DNA from: Labilithrix sp.
Lineage (GTDB): Bacteria > Myxococcota_A > Polyangia > Polyangiales > Polyangiaceae
Assembly: GCA_019637105.1 (NCBI GenBank)
Contig: JAHBWF010000062.1
Coordinates: 1-41,923, forward strand
DNA length: 41,923 bases
Reading direction: 5' to 3'
The notes under the pieces were generated by a model that saw only the letters and a program-made list of their open reading frames with translations, did no database searches and was not told the DNA's origin. A program made the position numbers and the translations under genes. This document shows, piece by piece, positions 9,930 to 18,446 of the stretch. How positions within the stretch are numbered: position 1 is the first letter of the stretch; each line of letters begins with the position of its first letter.

Positions 9930-12900
9930 TCCGCGGCTCCGTGCCGGACGGCGCCGGCGAAGTACTTGCTCTCGGGATCGTTGGGATCGAGCGAGACCGA
10001 CGCCGTCGATGACCTGCCCTGGACCCACGCGAAGGCGAGCGGCAGCACCAGGAGCGTCGCGAACGTCGACGCGAAGAGGCCCCCGATGACGGCGCGCCCC
10101 AGCGGGGAGACCTGGTCGCCGCCCTCGCCGTGGCCGATCGCCATCGGGATCATCCCGACGATCATCGCGAGGCTCGTCATCACGATGGGCCGGATGCGGA
10201 GCGACGCCGCCTCGCGCGCGGCCGCGACCGCGTCGCCGCTCTTCTGCCGGAGCTCCTCGGCGTTGGTGACGAGCAGGACCGCGTTCGCGATCGAGACGCC
10301 GACCGACATGATGATGCCCATGTACGACTGGAGGTTCAGCGTGGAGCCGGCCAGCAAGAGGAGCGTGAGCGAGCCGACGAGCACCGCCGGCGCGGTCGTC
10401 AACACCGCGAGCGAGAGCTTGAACGACTGGAAGTTCGCCGCGAGCATGAGGAAGATGACCACCAGGGCGACGACGAGCCCCGACTGCAGGCCCTGGAGCG
10501 TGTCCGTGAGCGTCTCCGTGAGGCCCTTGACCTCGACGCTGAGCCCGCGCGGCGGCGGCCCGAGCGCGCCGAGCGCGGCCTTGACCGCGTCGCTCGCCGA
10601 TCCGAGGTCCTTCCCGTGCACGTTCGCGGTGATCGAGAGCATCGGCATCGCGCCGACGTTGTCGGCCTCGCCGTAGGTCGTCCCCTTGGTGAGCGTCGCC
10701 ACGTCGCCGAGCACGGGCCGGAGCGTGTCGCGGCGGACGGAGATCTCGCCCACGTCCTCGAGGCTCGACATCTGGCTCTCGGGGACCTCGACCTGCACGT
10801 TGTAGCTGAGGCCGTTCACCCGATCGATCCAGGTGTTCTTGTCCGTGTAGCGCGACGACGAGGTGGACGCGATGAGCGAGCGCGCGATCTCGGACACGTC
10901 GACGCCGAGCTGCGCTGCCCGCAGGCGGTCGACGTCGATGTCGAGCGTCGGGTAGCGGATCGACTGCGCGAGCTGGAGGTCGCGCAGGAAGTCGAGCTCG
11001 CCGAGCGAGGCCATGACCTTCTTGGCGAAGGCCTCGTTCGCGGCCTTGTTTCGACCGACGATCCGGACCTCGATCGGCGTCGCGGCGCCTTGGCTCAGGA
11101 TCTTCTCCGTCAGCTCGACCGGCTCGAACGACACGGCGACGTCGGGCAGCGCGGTCTTCATCCGCGCACGGAACGCCTCCTTGAACGCGTCGAGCTTCCC
11201 TCGGTGCTCCTTTCCGAACTGCACCTGGACGACCGCCTCCTGCGGGCCGCCCATGAAGAGGTAGATCGGGCTGATCGAGTAGAGCGACGGGTGGAGCCCG
11301 ACGTACGCCGAAGAGACCGCGACGTTCTCCTTCCCGACCAGGCCCTCGATCACGTCCAGGGTGGCGATGACCTTCTTCTCCGTCTCCTCGACCCGCGTGC
11401 CCTCGGGCGCGCGCAAGCGCACCTGGAACTGGCCGGCCTCGGTCTTCGGGAGAACGTCGCGGCCGATGTGGCTGACGAGCGCCCCGGCGCCGAGGCACGC
11501 CACGAGGGCGTAGACCACCACGAGCGCGCGCCGCCGCGCGAGCAGCGCGTCGAGCACGACGAGGAAGTGGGCGCGGAACCGGTCGAAGCGACCGGGCTTC
11601 GCGTGCGCCAGGTGCGCGTGCCCGCCCTTCATCAGCCAGTTCGCCATCACCGGGACGAACGTCTGCGAGAGCAGGTACGACGTGATCATCGCGAACCCAA
11701 TCGCGAGCGCCAGCGGCCGAAAGAGCGACCCGGGGATGCCCGACATCGACAGGGCCGGCGCGAACACGGCCATGATGCAGAACAAGATGAGCAGCTTCGG
11801 GAAGGCGATCTCCTGACACGCCTCCCAGATCGCGACCGGCTTCGGCTTGCCCATCGCCAGGTGCTGGTGGATGTTCTCGATCGTGACGGTGGACTCGTCG
11901 ACCAGGATGCCGATCGCGAGCGCGAGCCCGCTCAACGTCATGATGTTGATCGTCTGCCCGAAGAGCTGGAGGAACAGCACCGACGAGATGATCGACGTCG
12001 GGATCGTCATGATGACGATCCCCGCGCCGCGCGGGTCACCGAGGAAGAAGAGGACCATGAGGCCGGTGAGGAGCGCGCCGATGGCGCCTTCGCTGAGCAG
12101 GCTCTCGACGGCGTTGATCACGTAGGTCGACTGGTCGAACTCGTAGGAGAGCGTCACGTCCTCCGGCAGCGAGCTCTGGAACCGGGGCAGCGCGGCTTTC
12201 AAGCGCTGGACCACCTCCCAGGTCGAGGCGTCGGCCGACTTCGTGATCTGCATGTAGACCGAGCGCTTGCCGTTCACGAGCGCGTAGCCGCTCGTGACGT
12301 CGGCCCCGTCGCGCACGGTGGCGACGTCCCGCACGTAGAGGTTGTGGACGTCCCCTTTGAAGAGCGGGATGTCCTCGAACTCCTTCACCGTGGGGATCGT
12401 GGCGTTGGAGCGCGCGATGTAGTTGACGTCGCCGACCCTCACGTTTCCCGACGGGGCCGTCTGGTTGTTCAGCCGGAGCGCCTCGACGACCTGGTCGGGC
12501 GTGAGGTTGTGGGCGCGGAGCGCCCCGGGGTCGACGCGGATCTCGATCGTCCGCGCGTTGCCGCCGAAGGGCGGCGGAGAGACCAGGCCGGGGATCGAGG
12601 TGAACGACGAGCGCACGTAGACGTTCGCGAGGTCCTGGAGCTCGTTGTTCGATCGCTTCGGGCTGCTGATGACGAGCTGTCCCACCGGGAGCGTCGACGC
12701 GTCGAAGCGGACGATGAACGGCGGCTGCGAGCCCGGAGGGAAGGCCGCCTGGATCCGGTTCGAGAAGGCGCTGAGCTCGGCGGCCGCCTGCGCCATGTTG
12801 GTCCCCTCGTAGAACGAGATCTTCATCAAGGTGAGACCCTGGATGTTCTTGGTCTCGATCGCCTTGATGCCGTTAACGAAGAGGAGGATGTTGACGTAGT

Positions 12901-13096
12901 TCTTCCCGAAGTACGCCTCCATCTGCTCGGGCGTGTAGCCGCTGAAGGGATGGGAGATGTAGATGACCGGCAGGTCGAGCGCGGGGAAGATGTCGACCTT
13001 CACGGAGCCGACCGAGCGCGCGCCGAAGAAGAAGAGGCTCGCGACGACGACGAGGATCGTGACGGGTCTTCGCAGCGCGAGGCGGATCAAGTTCAT
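9926..13096 (-). CDS. RND efflux pump permease (AcrB/HAE-1-like)
   Basis: A 1056-residue inner-membrane pump with two halves of six membrane segments and two large periplasmic loops. The first membrane helix begins at PVTILVVVASLFFFGA (11-26). In helix 4 the usual Asp-Asp of AcrB (407/408) reads Asp400-Glu401 in GILVDESTVTIENI. In helix 10 the AcrB Lys940 position is Ala in GVSIANAVLLV (about residue 938). The proton relay therefore differs from AcrB, though variants are known across RND subfamilies. Start ATG 13096 overlaps the channel gene's stop (ATGA), and its own stop overlaps the adaptor start. Drug or solvent export is likely; heavy-metal (CzcA-type) motifs were not seen. Confidence 0.93.
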   Translation of the reverse strand: MNLIRLALRRPVTILVVVASLFFFGARSVGSVKVDIFPALDLPVIYISHPFSGYTPEQMEAYFGKNYVNILLFVNGIKAIETKNIQGLTLMKISFYEGTNMAQAAAELSAFSNRIQAAFPPGSQPPFIVRFDASTLPVGQLVISSPKRSNNELQDLANVYVRSSFTSIPGLVSPPPFGGNARTIEIRVDPGALRAHNLTPDQVVEALRLNNQTAPSGNVRVGDVNYIARSNATIPTVKEFEDIPLFKGDVHNLYVRDVATVRDGADVTSGYALVNGKRSVYMQITKSADASTWEVVQRLKAALPRFQSSLPEDVTLSYEFDQSTYVINAVESLLSEGAIGALLTGLMVLFFLGDPRGAGIVIMTIPTSIISSVLFLQLFGQTINIMTLSGLALAIGILVDESTVTIENIHQHLAMGKPKPVAIWEACQEIAFPKLLILFCIMAVFAPALSMSGIPGSLFRPLALAIGFAMITSYLLSQTFVPVMANWLMKGGHAHLAHAKPGRFDRFRAHFLVVLDALLARRRALVVVYALVACLGAGALVSHIGRDVLPKTEAGQFQVRLRAPEGTRVEETEKKVIATLDVIEGLVGKENVAVSSAYVGLHPSLYSISPIYLFMGGPQEAVVQVQFGKEHRGKLDAFKEAFRARMKTALPDVAVSFEPVELTEKILSQGAATPIEVRIVGRNKAANEAFAKKVMASLGELDFLRDLQLAQSIRYPTLDIDVDRLRAAQLGVDVSEIARSLIASTSSSRYTDKNTWIDRVNGLSYNVQVEVPESQMSSLEDVGEISVRRDTLRPVLGDVATLTKGTTYGEADNVGAMPMLSITANVHGKDLGSASDAVKAALGALGPPPRGLSVEVKGLTETLTDTLQGLQSGLVVALVVIFLMLAANFQSFKLSLAVLTTAPAVLVGSLTLLLLAGSTLNLQSYMGIIMSVGVSIANAVLLVTNAEELRQKSGDAVAAAREAASLRIRPIVMTSLAMIVGMIPMAIGHGEGGDQVSPLGRAVIGGLFASTFATLLVLPLAFAWVQGRSSTASVSLDPNDPESKYFAGAVRHGAAE

Positions 13097-14490
13097 GGCT
13101 GTCGTGCCTGGCTGGAGAAGAGCTCGAAGTCGCCCGCGGCGGCCGCCTTCTGGAGCAGCGCCTGCCACAGGCCGACGTAGGCGGCGCTGCGATCGACCTC
13201 GGCGCGGCTCAGCACGTAGAGGGCCTGCTGCACCTCGACGAGCGTGGCGAGCCCGTTGTCGTAGAGGGCCTTCTTCTGCTCGTACGCGGCCGCGGCGGCG
13301 GACAGTTGTCGCGGGACCTCGCGGACGAACTCGCGCATGTTCTCGATCCGCGCGTCCGCGAGCGCCGTCTCGTTCTGGAGCTGCGACTCGACGAGGGCCT
13401 GCTCGCTCCGGATCGACGCAGCGGTCTCCTCCGCGGCCGCGTTGGGGCCCCGGTTCTTGAGCGGCGACATCAGGTTCCACGAGAGCGTGAGCCCGACGAT
13501 GAAGTTGGAGCGGTCCGGCAGGACGCCGTCGAGGTAGCCGCTCGAGTAGCGGCCCGACGAGGGCGTGTAGTCGAACTCGAAGCCCGACGCGCGCATGTGG
13601 TAGGCCCCGACGAGGGCGAGCCCGGGCCGGATCGATCGGGAGGTCGCGCGGGACAGCGCCTCGGCCTCGTCGATCCGCGCGGCCTGGAAGCGGAGCTGCG
13701 GGCTGTTCGCGATGGACACAGCGGTGACGAACCGCGACGGCGCGCGCGAGAGGAAGGACTCGTCGAGCTCGAAGGTGGCCGAGGGCGCGTCGAGGTAGAC
13801 GGCGAGCTGGGTCGCGAGGCGCTGCGCTCGATCGCGGGCGTCGACGACGGAGAGGCGCGCGCGCGAGACCTCCGCCGACGCGGTCGAGAGATCGACGGCG
13901 GGGACGAGGCCGGTGCGCGCGCGGGCTTCGACGGAGCTCTCGACGGCGACGGCGCGCTCGAGGTTCGCCGCGGCGACCCGCGCGACCTGCGTCGCGACGA
14001 GGAGCTCGAGGTAGGCGCTCGCGACGCGCACGCCGTGGACGAACTTCTCCTGTTCGAGATCGGCCGTCGCGCGCCGCGTGCTCGCGTCGGCGAGCGCGAT
14101 CCGGGCGTCGATCCTGCCGAACGTGAAGAGCTCCCAGTTGACCGCGAAGAGGTAGTTGGCGCCGAACGCCGAGCTCCAGCTCTGCGCGCTCGACGTCGGG
14201 CCCGCGGAGGAGATCCCCTGAAACCCGATCGGCGTCTGCGGGCCGAAGGCGCCGTTGACGGTCCCGAAGCTCTGCTGTGCCGCCGCGGTGACGTCCGGCA
14301 GGTAGGCGTCGCGCGCCCCGGTCGCTCGCGCCTCCGCGGCGGCGAGCTCGTGCCTCTTGACCGCGAGGCTCCGGTACCGCGAGCGAGCGCGGGACACCGC
14401 GTCCTCCAGCCGCAACGTCTCCGCGCGCGCGGGTCCCGCGACGGACGCCACCAGCGCGGACGCGAGGATCAGCATGACTAGCCTGTTCAT
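13093..14490 (-). CDS. TolC-family outer-membrane efflux channel
   Basis: A 465-residue outer-membrane factor forming the exit duct of the RND system. ATG 14490 is chosen because the product then begins with a clean Sec signal (MNRLVMLILASALVASVAGPARA, shown here only as start and end: MNRLVML to GPARA, cleaved before ETLRL). The longer frame to 14592 adds an unlikely Arg-rich leader. The mature protein shows the two-repeat TolC layout: LRLEDAV at the start, a long helix, SAYLELLVA-type helices, then the second repeat with PGLALVGAYHM and SLSWNLMSP strands and a final VEVQQALYVL helix. It is the first gene of the operon and is coupled to the pump gene. Confidence 0.9.
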   Translation of the reverse strand: MNRLVMLILASALVASVAGPARAETLRLEDAVSRARSRYRSLAVKRHELAAAEARATGARDAYLPDVTAAAQQSFGTVNGAFGPQTPIGFQGISSAGPTSSAQSWSSAFGANYLFAVNWELFTFGRIDARIALADASTRRATADLEQEKFVHGVRVASAYLELLVATQVARVAAANLERAVAVESSVEARARTGLVPAVDLSTASAEVSRARLSVVDARDRAQRLATQLAVYLDAPSATFELDESFLSRAPSRFVTAVSIANSPQLRFQAARIDEAEALSRATSRSIRPGLALVGAYHMRASGFEFDYTPSSGRYSSGYLDGVLPDRSNFIVGLTLSWNLMSPLKNRGPNAAAEETAASIRSEQALVESQLQNETALADARIENMREFVREVPRQLSAAAAAYEQKKALYDNGLATLVEVQQALYVLSRAEVDRSAAYVGLWQALLQKAAAAGDFELFSSQARQP

Positions 14491-14616
14491 CGTCGAAGCT
14501 CGCCGTGTGTCGGCTCTCGCAGGCCCATCGCGTCGAGGGAGGACGGACGGAGGTCGAGAGCGACAGTCGCGGCGACTACCATTCACCGCCATGACGCGTC
14601 GCGAAAGACCCTTGGA

Positions 14617-14633
14617 GGAACGTCACTCGTTCC
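14617..14633. promoter_or_regulatory. Perfect 6-5-6 palindrome upstream of the efflux operon
   Basis: GGAACG-TCACT-CGTTCC lies in the 205-bp gap between the LysR gene and the channel gene, about 127 bp before the channel start. It is a plausible operator, possibly for the adjacent LysR protein, although it lacks the T-N11-A core typical of LysR sites. Confidence 0.35.
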
Positions 14634-14695
14634 CATAGCGACCGAATCGTCCTCGGGTCGAACACCCTAGGAATGAACGGATCTCCGGGCTCCGC

Positions 14696-15613
14696 TCAGC
14701 GCGCGCGGAGGGCGTTCGGGAGCTCGCGCACGATCCGGTCGGCGAGCTCCCGAACGCGGACGGGGACGTAGCTTCGTGAAGGCCGGACGAGGAAGACGGT
14801 GCGCTGCTCGACGACGCAGCTCGGGAAGAGCCGCACCAGCCGGCGCTCGCGCAGGTCGTCGTGGACGAGATACACCGGGAGCCGCGCGATTCCGAGCCCC
14901 GCGAGGACGGCCTGGCGGAGCCCCCCGGGGCTGGAGCAGACGAACGAGGTGCGCACCGAGACGGTCTTCGTGCCCGACGTCGTCAGCACGCGCCAGGTGC
15001 CTCCGTTCGCCTCGTGCGCGAGGTCGAGGACGGTGTGCTCGGAGAGGCCGGCCACGTTCGCCGGGCTTCCCTGCCGCTCCAGGTACGAGGGGCTCGCGAC
15101 CAGCGCCGTCCGGATGTTGCCGACGCGCCGCGCGACGAGGTCCTTCGTCGACAGCCGCGGCGCGACCCGCACGGCCAGGTCGTAGGGCTCGTGCGCCAGA
15201 TCGGCCATGCGATCGGACAGCTCCAGGTGGACCACCACGTCGGGGTGCTCGAGGAGGAACCGCGCGACGATGCCGGAGACGAGCTCCTGACCGAGCACGG
15301 TCGGCGCGGTCACGCGGACCTCTCCGCGCAGCCCGCTGCGCGTGTCCCGCGTCGACGTCTCGAGCGAGTCGAGCGCCGCGATCACGTCCCGCGCGGTCTC
15401 GACGAAGCTCTTCCCCTCGAGGGTGAGCCGCATGTGCCGCGTCGTCCGATGGAGCAGCTGCACCCCGAGGCGCCGCTCGAGCGAGGCGATGCGCTTGCTG
15501 GTGGCCGACGGGGAGACGCCGACCGAGCGCGCCCCCGAAGCGATCGATCCGCCGTCGACGACGGCGGTCAGCACCTGCATGTCCCACAAGAGGTCGCGGT
15601 CGAGGAGGCGCAT
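14696..15613 (-). CDS. LysR-family transcriptional regulator (putative efflux operon regulator)
   Basis: A 305-residue LysR protein. The winged helix-turn-helix spans about 8-65 (FDGGSIASGARSVG-type helices: here VVDGGSIASGARSVGVSPS then KRIASLERRLGVQLL). The effector domain runs from about 90 to 295, with EVRVTAPTVLGQELV at its beginning. It belongs to the broad CrgA/AaeR-like group by its HRTTRHMRLTLEG segment. ATG 15613 has no strong ribosome-binding site. It is transcribed in the same direction as the RND operon and lies just upstream of it, with a palindrome in the gap, so local control is the simplest guess. LysR regulators more often face away from their targets. Confidence 0.9.
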   Translation of the reverse strand: MRLLDRDLLWDMQVLTAVVDGGSIASGARSVGVSPSATSKRIASLERRLGVQLLHRTTRHMRLTLEGKSFVETARDVIAALDSLETSTRDTRSGLRGEVRVTAPTVLGQELVSGIVARFLLEHPDVVVHLELSDRMADLAHEPYDLAVRVAPRLSTKDLVARRVGNIRTALVASPSYLERQGSPANVAGLSEHTVLDLAHEANGGTWRVLTTSGTKTVSVRTSFVCSSPGGLRQAVLAGLGIARLPVYLVHDDLRERRLVRLFPSCVVEQRTVFLVRPSRSYVPVRVRELADRIVRELPNALRAR

Positions 15614-15814
15614 CGGCGGACGAGCTCGACGGGGGACGGTAGTCCACGCCTCGGGCTCCGACCAGCGAACGCGAGCTCACGCACCGATGAGCTCGTCGCG
15701 CGCCCGTGCGCTCGCTCGGTTCACCGACGCGAACGACGGGGCGCTAACGACGGGGCCCTGTCGGGGAGGTGCGCCGGCCCTGCGGCGGCAACGGCGGTCG
15801 AGCCGCCGGGGTGC

Positions 15815-15820
15815 TACGGT
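15815..15820 (+). promoter_or_regulatory. Candidate -10 box (TACGGT) for a leaderless transcript
   Basis: TACGGT ends 7 nt before ATG 15828, with no Shine-Dalgarno sequence between. No good -35 is visible. Confidence 0.3.
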
Positions 15821-15827
15821 TGCTTTC

Positions 15828-16490
15828 ATGGGCGGCGAGAGCGAGGCCGACCGACCTTCGGGGGCGTGCTCCGCGGGCGAGATGGGCGCGCGACGTTCGC
15901 CGGAGCCGCCCGCGGGGGGCTTCGGGGCTCGAGGCGCGTCGGTCTACGGTTACCTCTTGCCGATCTCGAGGCCCGCGCCGTCCGGGAGGAGGCTCCTCAT
16001 CGCGGCCTTTCTTCTCGTCGGCCTGGGCGCCCTCCTCGTCGTCCTCGCGGCGACCGCGATCGCGAGGTGGCACGCGGCGACGATGACCGTCGAGGCCAAG
16101 AACTCCCTCGGCATGATCGCCAAGGACCTCAGCGGGGCGTACGAGGCCGAAGTCCAGGACCCGACGGACCCTTCGCGCGTTCTCTTTCATCGACTCTGCC
16201 CGTCGTCGCGTCCCGTTCCGGCGAGCACGACGGCGATCGCCGGCAAGGAATATCGGTCGTCACCCGCGGAGTGGCGCGACGATCCCGGCTGGTTCTGCAT
16301 GCGGTTCGAACGAAGCGAACCGCAGCGCTACCAGTACCAGTACACCAACGAGGGGGACTCGTTCGTGGCCGTCGCCCGCGGCGACCTCGACGGCGACGGC
16401 GTCCTCTCCACGTTCGAGTTACGTGGCGACGTGACCGAGGGTCGCGTCGTCATCCGTCCGTGGCTCCAGGAGACCGACCCTTACGAGTAG
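15828..16490 (+). CDS. Membrane-anchored pilin-like protein lacking a prepilin cleavage motif
   Basis: A 220-residue protein. A Gly/Pro/Ser-rich N-terminus (1-50) precedes one membrane helix (about 55-80, LLIAAFLLVGLGALLVV). The next stretch, VEAKNSLGMIAKDLSGAYEAE (as VEAKNSLGMI and KDLSGAYEAE), matches the N-terminal helix of myxobacterial type IV pilins. The C-terminal part keeps pilin hallmarks: LCPSSRPVPAS, a Cys pair (about 125 and 150), QYQYTNEGDSF and the terminal VARGDLDGDGVLSTF loop. The class III signal G|FTLIE is absent, so PilD-type processing and assembly into a fibre are not expected. No pil genes are nearby. It may be a pilin-derived domain fixed in the inner membrane. The adjacent gene is the PEGA kinase, behind a terminator. 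Confidence 0.65.
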   Translation: MGGESEADRPSGACSAGEMGARRSPEPPAGGFGARGASVYGYLLPISRPAPSGRRLLIAAFLLVGLGALLVVLAATAIARWHAATMTVEAKNSLGMIAKDLSGAYEAEVQDPTDPSRVLFHRLCPSSRPVPASTTAIAGKEYRSSPAEWRDDPGWFCMRFERSEPQRYQYQYTNEGDSFVAVARGDLDGDGVLSTFELRGDVTEGRVVIRPWLQETDPYE

Positions 16491-16569
16491 CCCCTGCGTC
16501 GACGCTCCGGGGCTCCGGCGGCTTCCCGGTCGTCAACGACGAGGCGGCCGCGCCCGCCGGCTCTCGACA

Positions 16570-16640
16570 CGTCGAGCGCCACGCCGCCGACGCGCGCATG
16601 AAGAGGGGACGGCGTCGCGCACCACGCCGTCCCCTCTTTT
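16570..16640 (+). repeat. Copy 2 of the duplicated ompA-tail/terminator unit
   Basis: The first 17 bases are identical to 8654-8670, and the hairpin half matches 8700-8739 closely. Here the 5' part is non-coding, which suggests a duplicated fragment of an ompA-like 3' end with its terminator. Confidence 0.55.
16601..16640 (+). terminator. Intrinsic terminator with perfect 15-bp stem and T-run
   Basis: AAGAGGGGACGGCGT (16601-16615) pairs perfectly with 16624-16638 around an 8-nt loop, and TTTT ends at 16640. It lies 111 bp after the pilin-like stop and 142 bp before the kinase start, so it separates the two transcription units. The A-rich 5' side could let it work on the minus strand too. Confidence 0.8.
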
Positions 16641-16781
16641 CTCGCGCCTTCGACCTCGCGTCGCCTGCGGGGGCCGGCCGGACGGTCGACCGCATCCCAC
16701 AGTGGGCGCGCGGCACTCCCATGGCTCGCGGGAGTCGGTCCACATCGCTCGGGATGCCATGGTACGCTCGAACGGTTACGC

Positions 16782-18446
16782 ATGTCTGTTCGTGACGGAG
16801 CAGGAGCGGGTCGGGTCGAGCGACGAGGTTCGCGCGATCCGCTCGTGGGGACCGTCATCAACGGCAAGTTCCACGTCGAGCGGGCCATCGCCCGCGGCGG
16901 CATGGGCCGAATCTACTACGGCACGCAGGCGCCGCTGAATCGCCCCGTCGCGCTGAAGATCGTGAAGGCGGACTCGGTCAACGAGGAGGAGTCGCAGTTC
17001 CTGAAGCGGTTCCTCCTCGAGGCGAGCATCCTCGCGAAGCTCCAGCACCCGAACGTCGTCACGCTCTTCGACTACGGGCGCATCGAGGGCGCCTCCGTCG
17101 AGATGTACTTCATCGCGATGGAGTACCTGAACGGCGAGACGCTCACCGAGCGGCTCCGGACGCGCGGCGCGCTCCCCGCGATGGAGGCGGTCGCGATCTT
17201 CCGACAGATCGCGCGCGGCCTCCGCGAGGCGCACGTGCGCGGCATCGTCCATCGGGATCTCAAGCCGTCCAACATCGTGATCGTGCCCGAGGCCGACGGC
17301 GAGATCGTCAAGCTCGTCGACTTCGGCATCGGCAAGGACGAGGGCGGCGGCGAGGACCTCACGCGCGACGGCGTCCTCGTCGGCACGCCGAAGTACATGG
17401 CGCCGGAGCAGTTCGACGGAGCGTCCTCCGCGGCGAGCGACGTCTACGCGCTCGGCATCATCGTCTACCAGCTGCTCACCGGCTCGCTCCCCTTCGCCGG
17501 GAGCACGATGGCCGACTTCATGATCGCGAAGCTGCAGCACACCGCGCCGGCGATGCGCGAGGTGAACCCGATCTGCGACGCCACCGACGGCCTCGAGGCC
17601 CTCGTCTACCGGATGCTCGCGCGCCATCCTCCGGAGCGCCCGACGCTCGACGAGGTCTTCGCCCAGCTCGCGCACTGCGAGGAGGAGATCTTCGGCTCCT
17701 CGGGCGCGCGGCTGGCCCTCTCCGGCCCGCGCAGCTTCCCGATGAGCTCGCGGCCGGTGTCGATCGGGGCGCTGCAGGTCCCGCACACCGTGGTCGCCCC
17801 GCAGCCCCTGCTCCTGACGCCGCGCCCGGGCACGACCCCGCACGCGTCGGGGCCGCCGCTCACGGGGCTCACCCCGAGGCCGATGGCGACGTCGGCGCGC
17901 CCGCCGGGGTCGACCGCGCGCGCGGGCGTGCCCGTCGCCGTGCTCCTCTCGCTCCTCGTCGCGCTCGTCGCGGCGGCCGCCGGCGGCCTCTGGTTCGCGA
18001 AATCGCGGCTGCTCGCCAAGGACGACGGCCCGGCCGAGCCGGCGGCGACCGCGCCCTCCGCCGCGCCGAGCGCCGTCGCGGCGCCGCCCGCCGCGCCGAC
18101 GTCCTTCGTCCTGCACCTCGACTCGACCCCGCCCGGCGCGACCGTCCTCGAGGACGGCAAGGCGCTCGGCGTCACCCCGCTCGACGTCCCGATCGAGCGG
18201 TCGAGCGTGGTGAACGGCCCGCGCACGTTCCTGCTGCAGAAGGACGGCTACACGACGACCGCGTTCGCGCAGGGCGCGTCGGACGTCGACGTCCCGCACA
18301 CCGTGGCGCTTGCACGCGAGACCGCGCGCGCCGTAAAGTCGGGGCCCTCGCACGGGTCGGGCGGCGGAAGGTCCTCGGCGAACGGCGGCGGGAAGGGGCC
18401 CGCCGCGGGCCCCACGGGCGAGTCGGACATTCGGCTGAAGAGATGA
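16782..18446 (+). CDS. Membrane Ser/Thr protein kinase with C-terminal PEGA domain
   Basis: A 554-residue PknB-type kinase with all catalytic residues: Gly loop ARGGMGRIYYG (37-47), Lys59 in VALK, HRDLKPSN (157-164, catalytic Asp159), DFG (180-182) and APE (207-209). A Pro/Thr-rich linker leads to one membrane helix (about 385-407). A periplasmic Ala/Pro stretch and a PEGA domain (about 445-515, DSTPPGATVLEDGKALGVTP) follow. The kinase would thus be cytosolic and the PEGA domain periplasmic. Its stop overlaps the next start (ATGA), coupling it to a receptor that also carries PEGA-like repeats. A shared periplasmic ligand or partner is a reasonable inference. A TACGCT box (16763-16768) is the only promoter-like element seen upstream. 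Confidence 0.93.
   Translation: MSVRDGAGAGRVERRGSRDPLVGTVINGKFHVERAIARGGMGRIYYGTQAPLNRPVALKIVKADSVNEEESQFLKRFLLEASILAKLQHPNVVTLFDYGRIEGASVEMYFIAMEYLNGETLTERLRTRGALPAMEAVAIFRQIARGLREAHVRGIVHRDLKPSNIVIVPEADGEIVKLVDFGIGKDEGGGEDLTRDGVLVGTPKYMAPEQFDGASSAASDVYALGIIVYQLLTGSLPFAGSTMADFMIAKLQHTAPAMREVNPICDATDGLEALVYRMLARHPPERPTLDEVFAQLAHCEEEIFGSSGARLALSGPRSFPMSSRPVSIGALQVPHTVVAPQPLLLTPRPGTTPHASGPPLTGLTPRPMATSARPPGSTARAGVPVAVLLSLLVALVAAAAGGLWFAKSRLLAKDDGPAEPAATAPSAAPSAVAAPPAAPTSFVLHLDSTPPGATVLEDGKALGVTPLDVPIERSSVVNGPRTFLLQKDGYTTTAFAQGASDVDVPHTVALARETARAVKSGPSHGSGGGRSSANGGGKGPAAGPTGESDIRLKR

Noticed and set aside
10130-13180. Plus-strand open frame of 1016 codons opposite the RND pump
   Set aside because: Low-complexity Arg/Asp/His sequence, antisense to a recognised protein.
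16450-16743. Minus-strand frame across the gap before the PEGA kinase
   Set aside because: Runs through the terminator and repeat; composition is non-protein-like.
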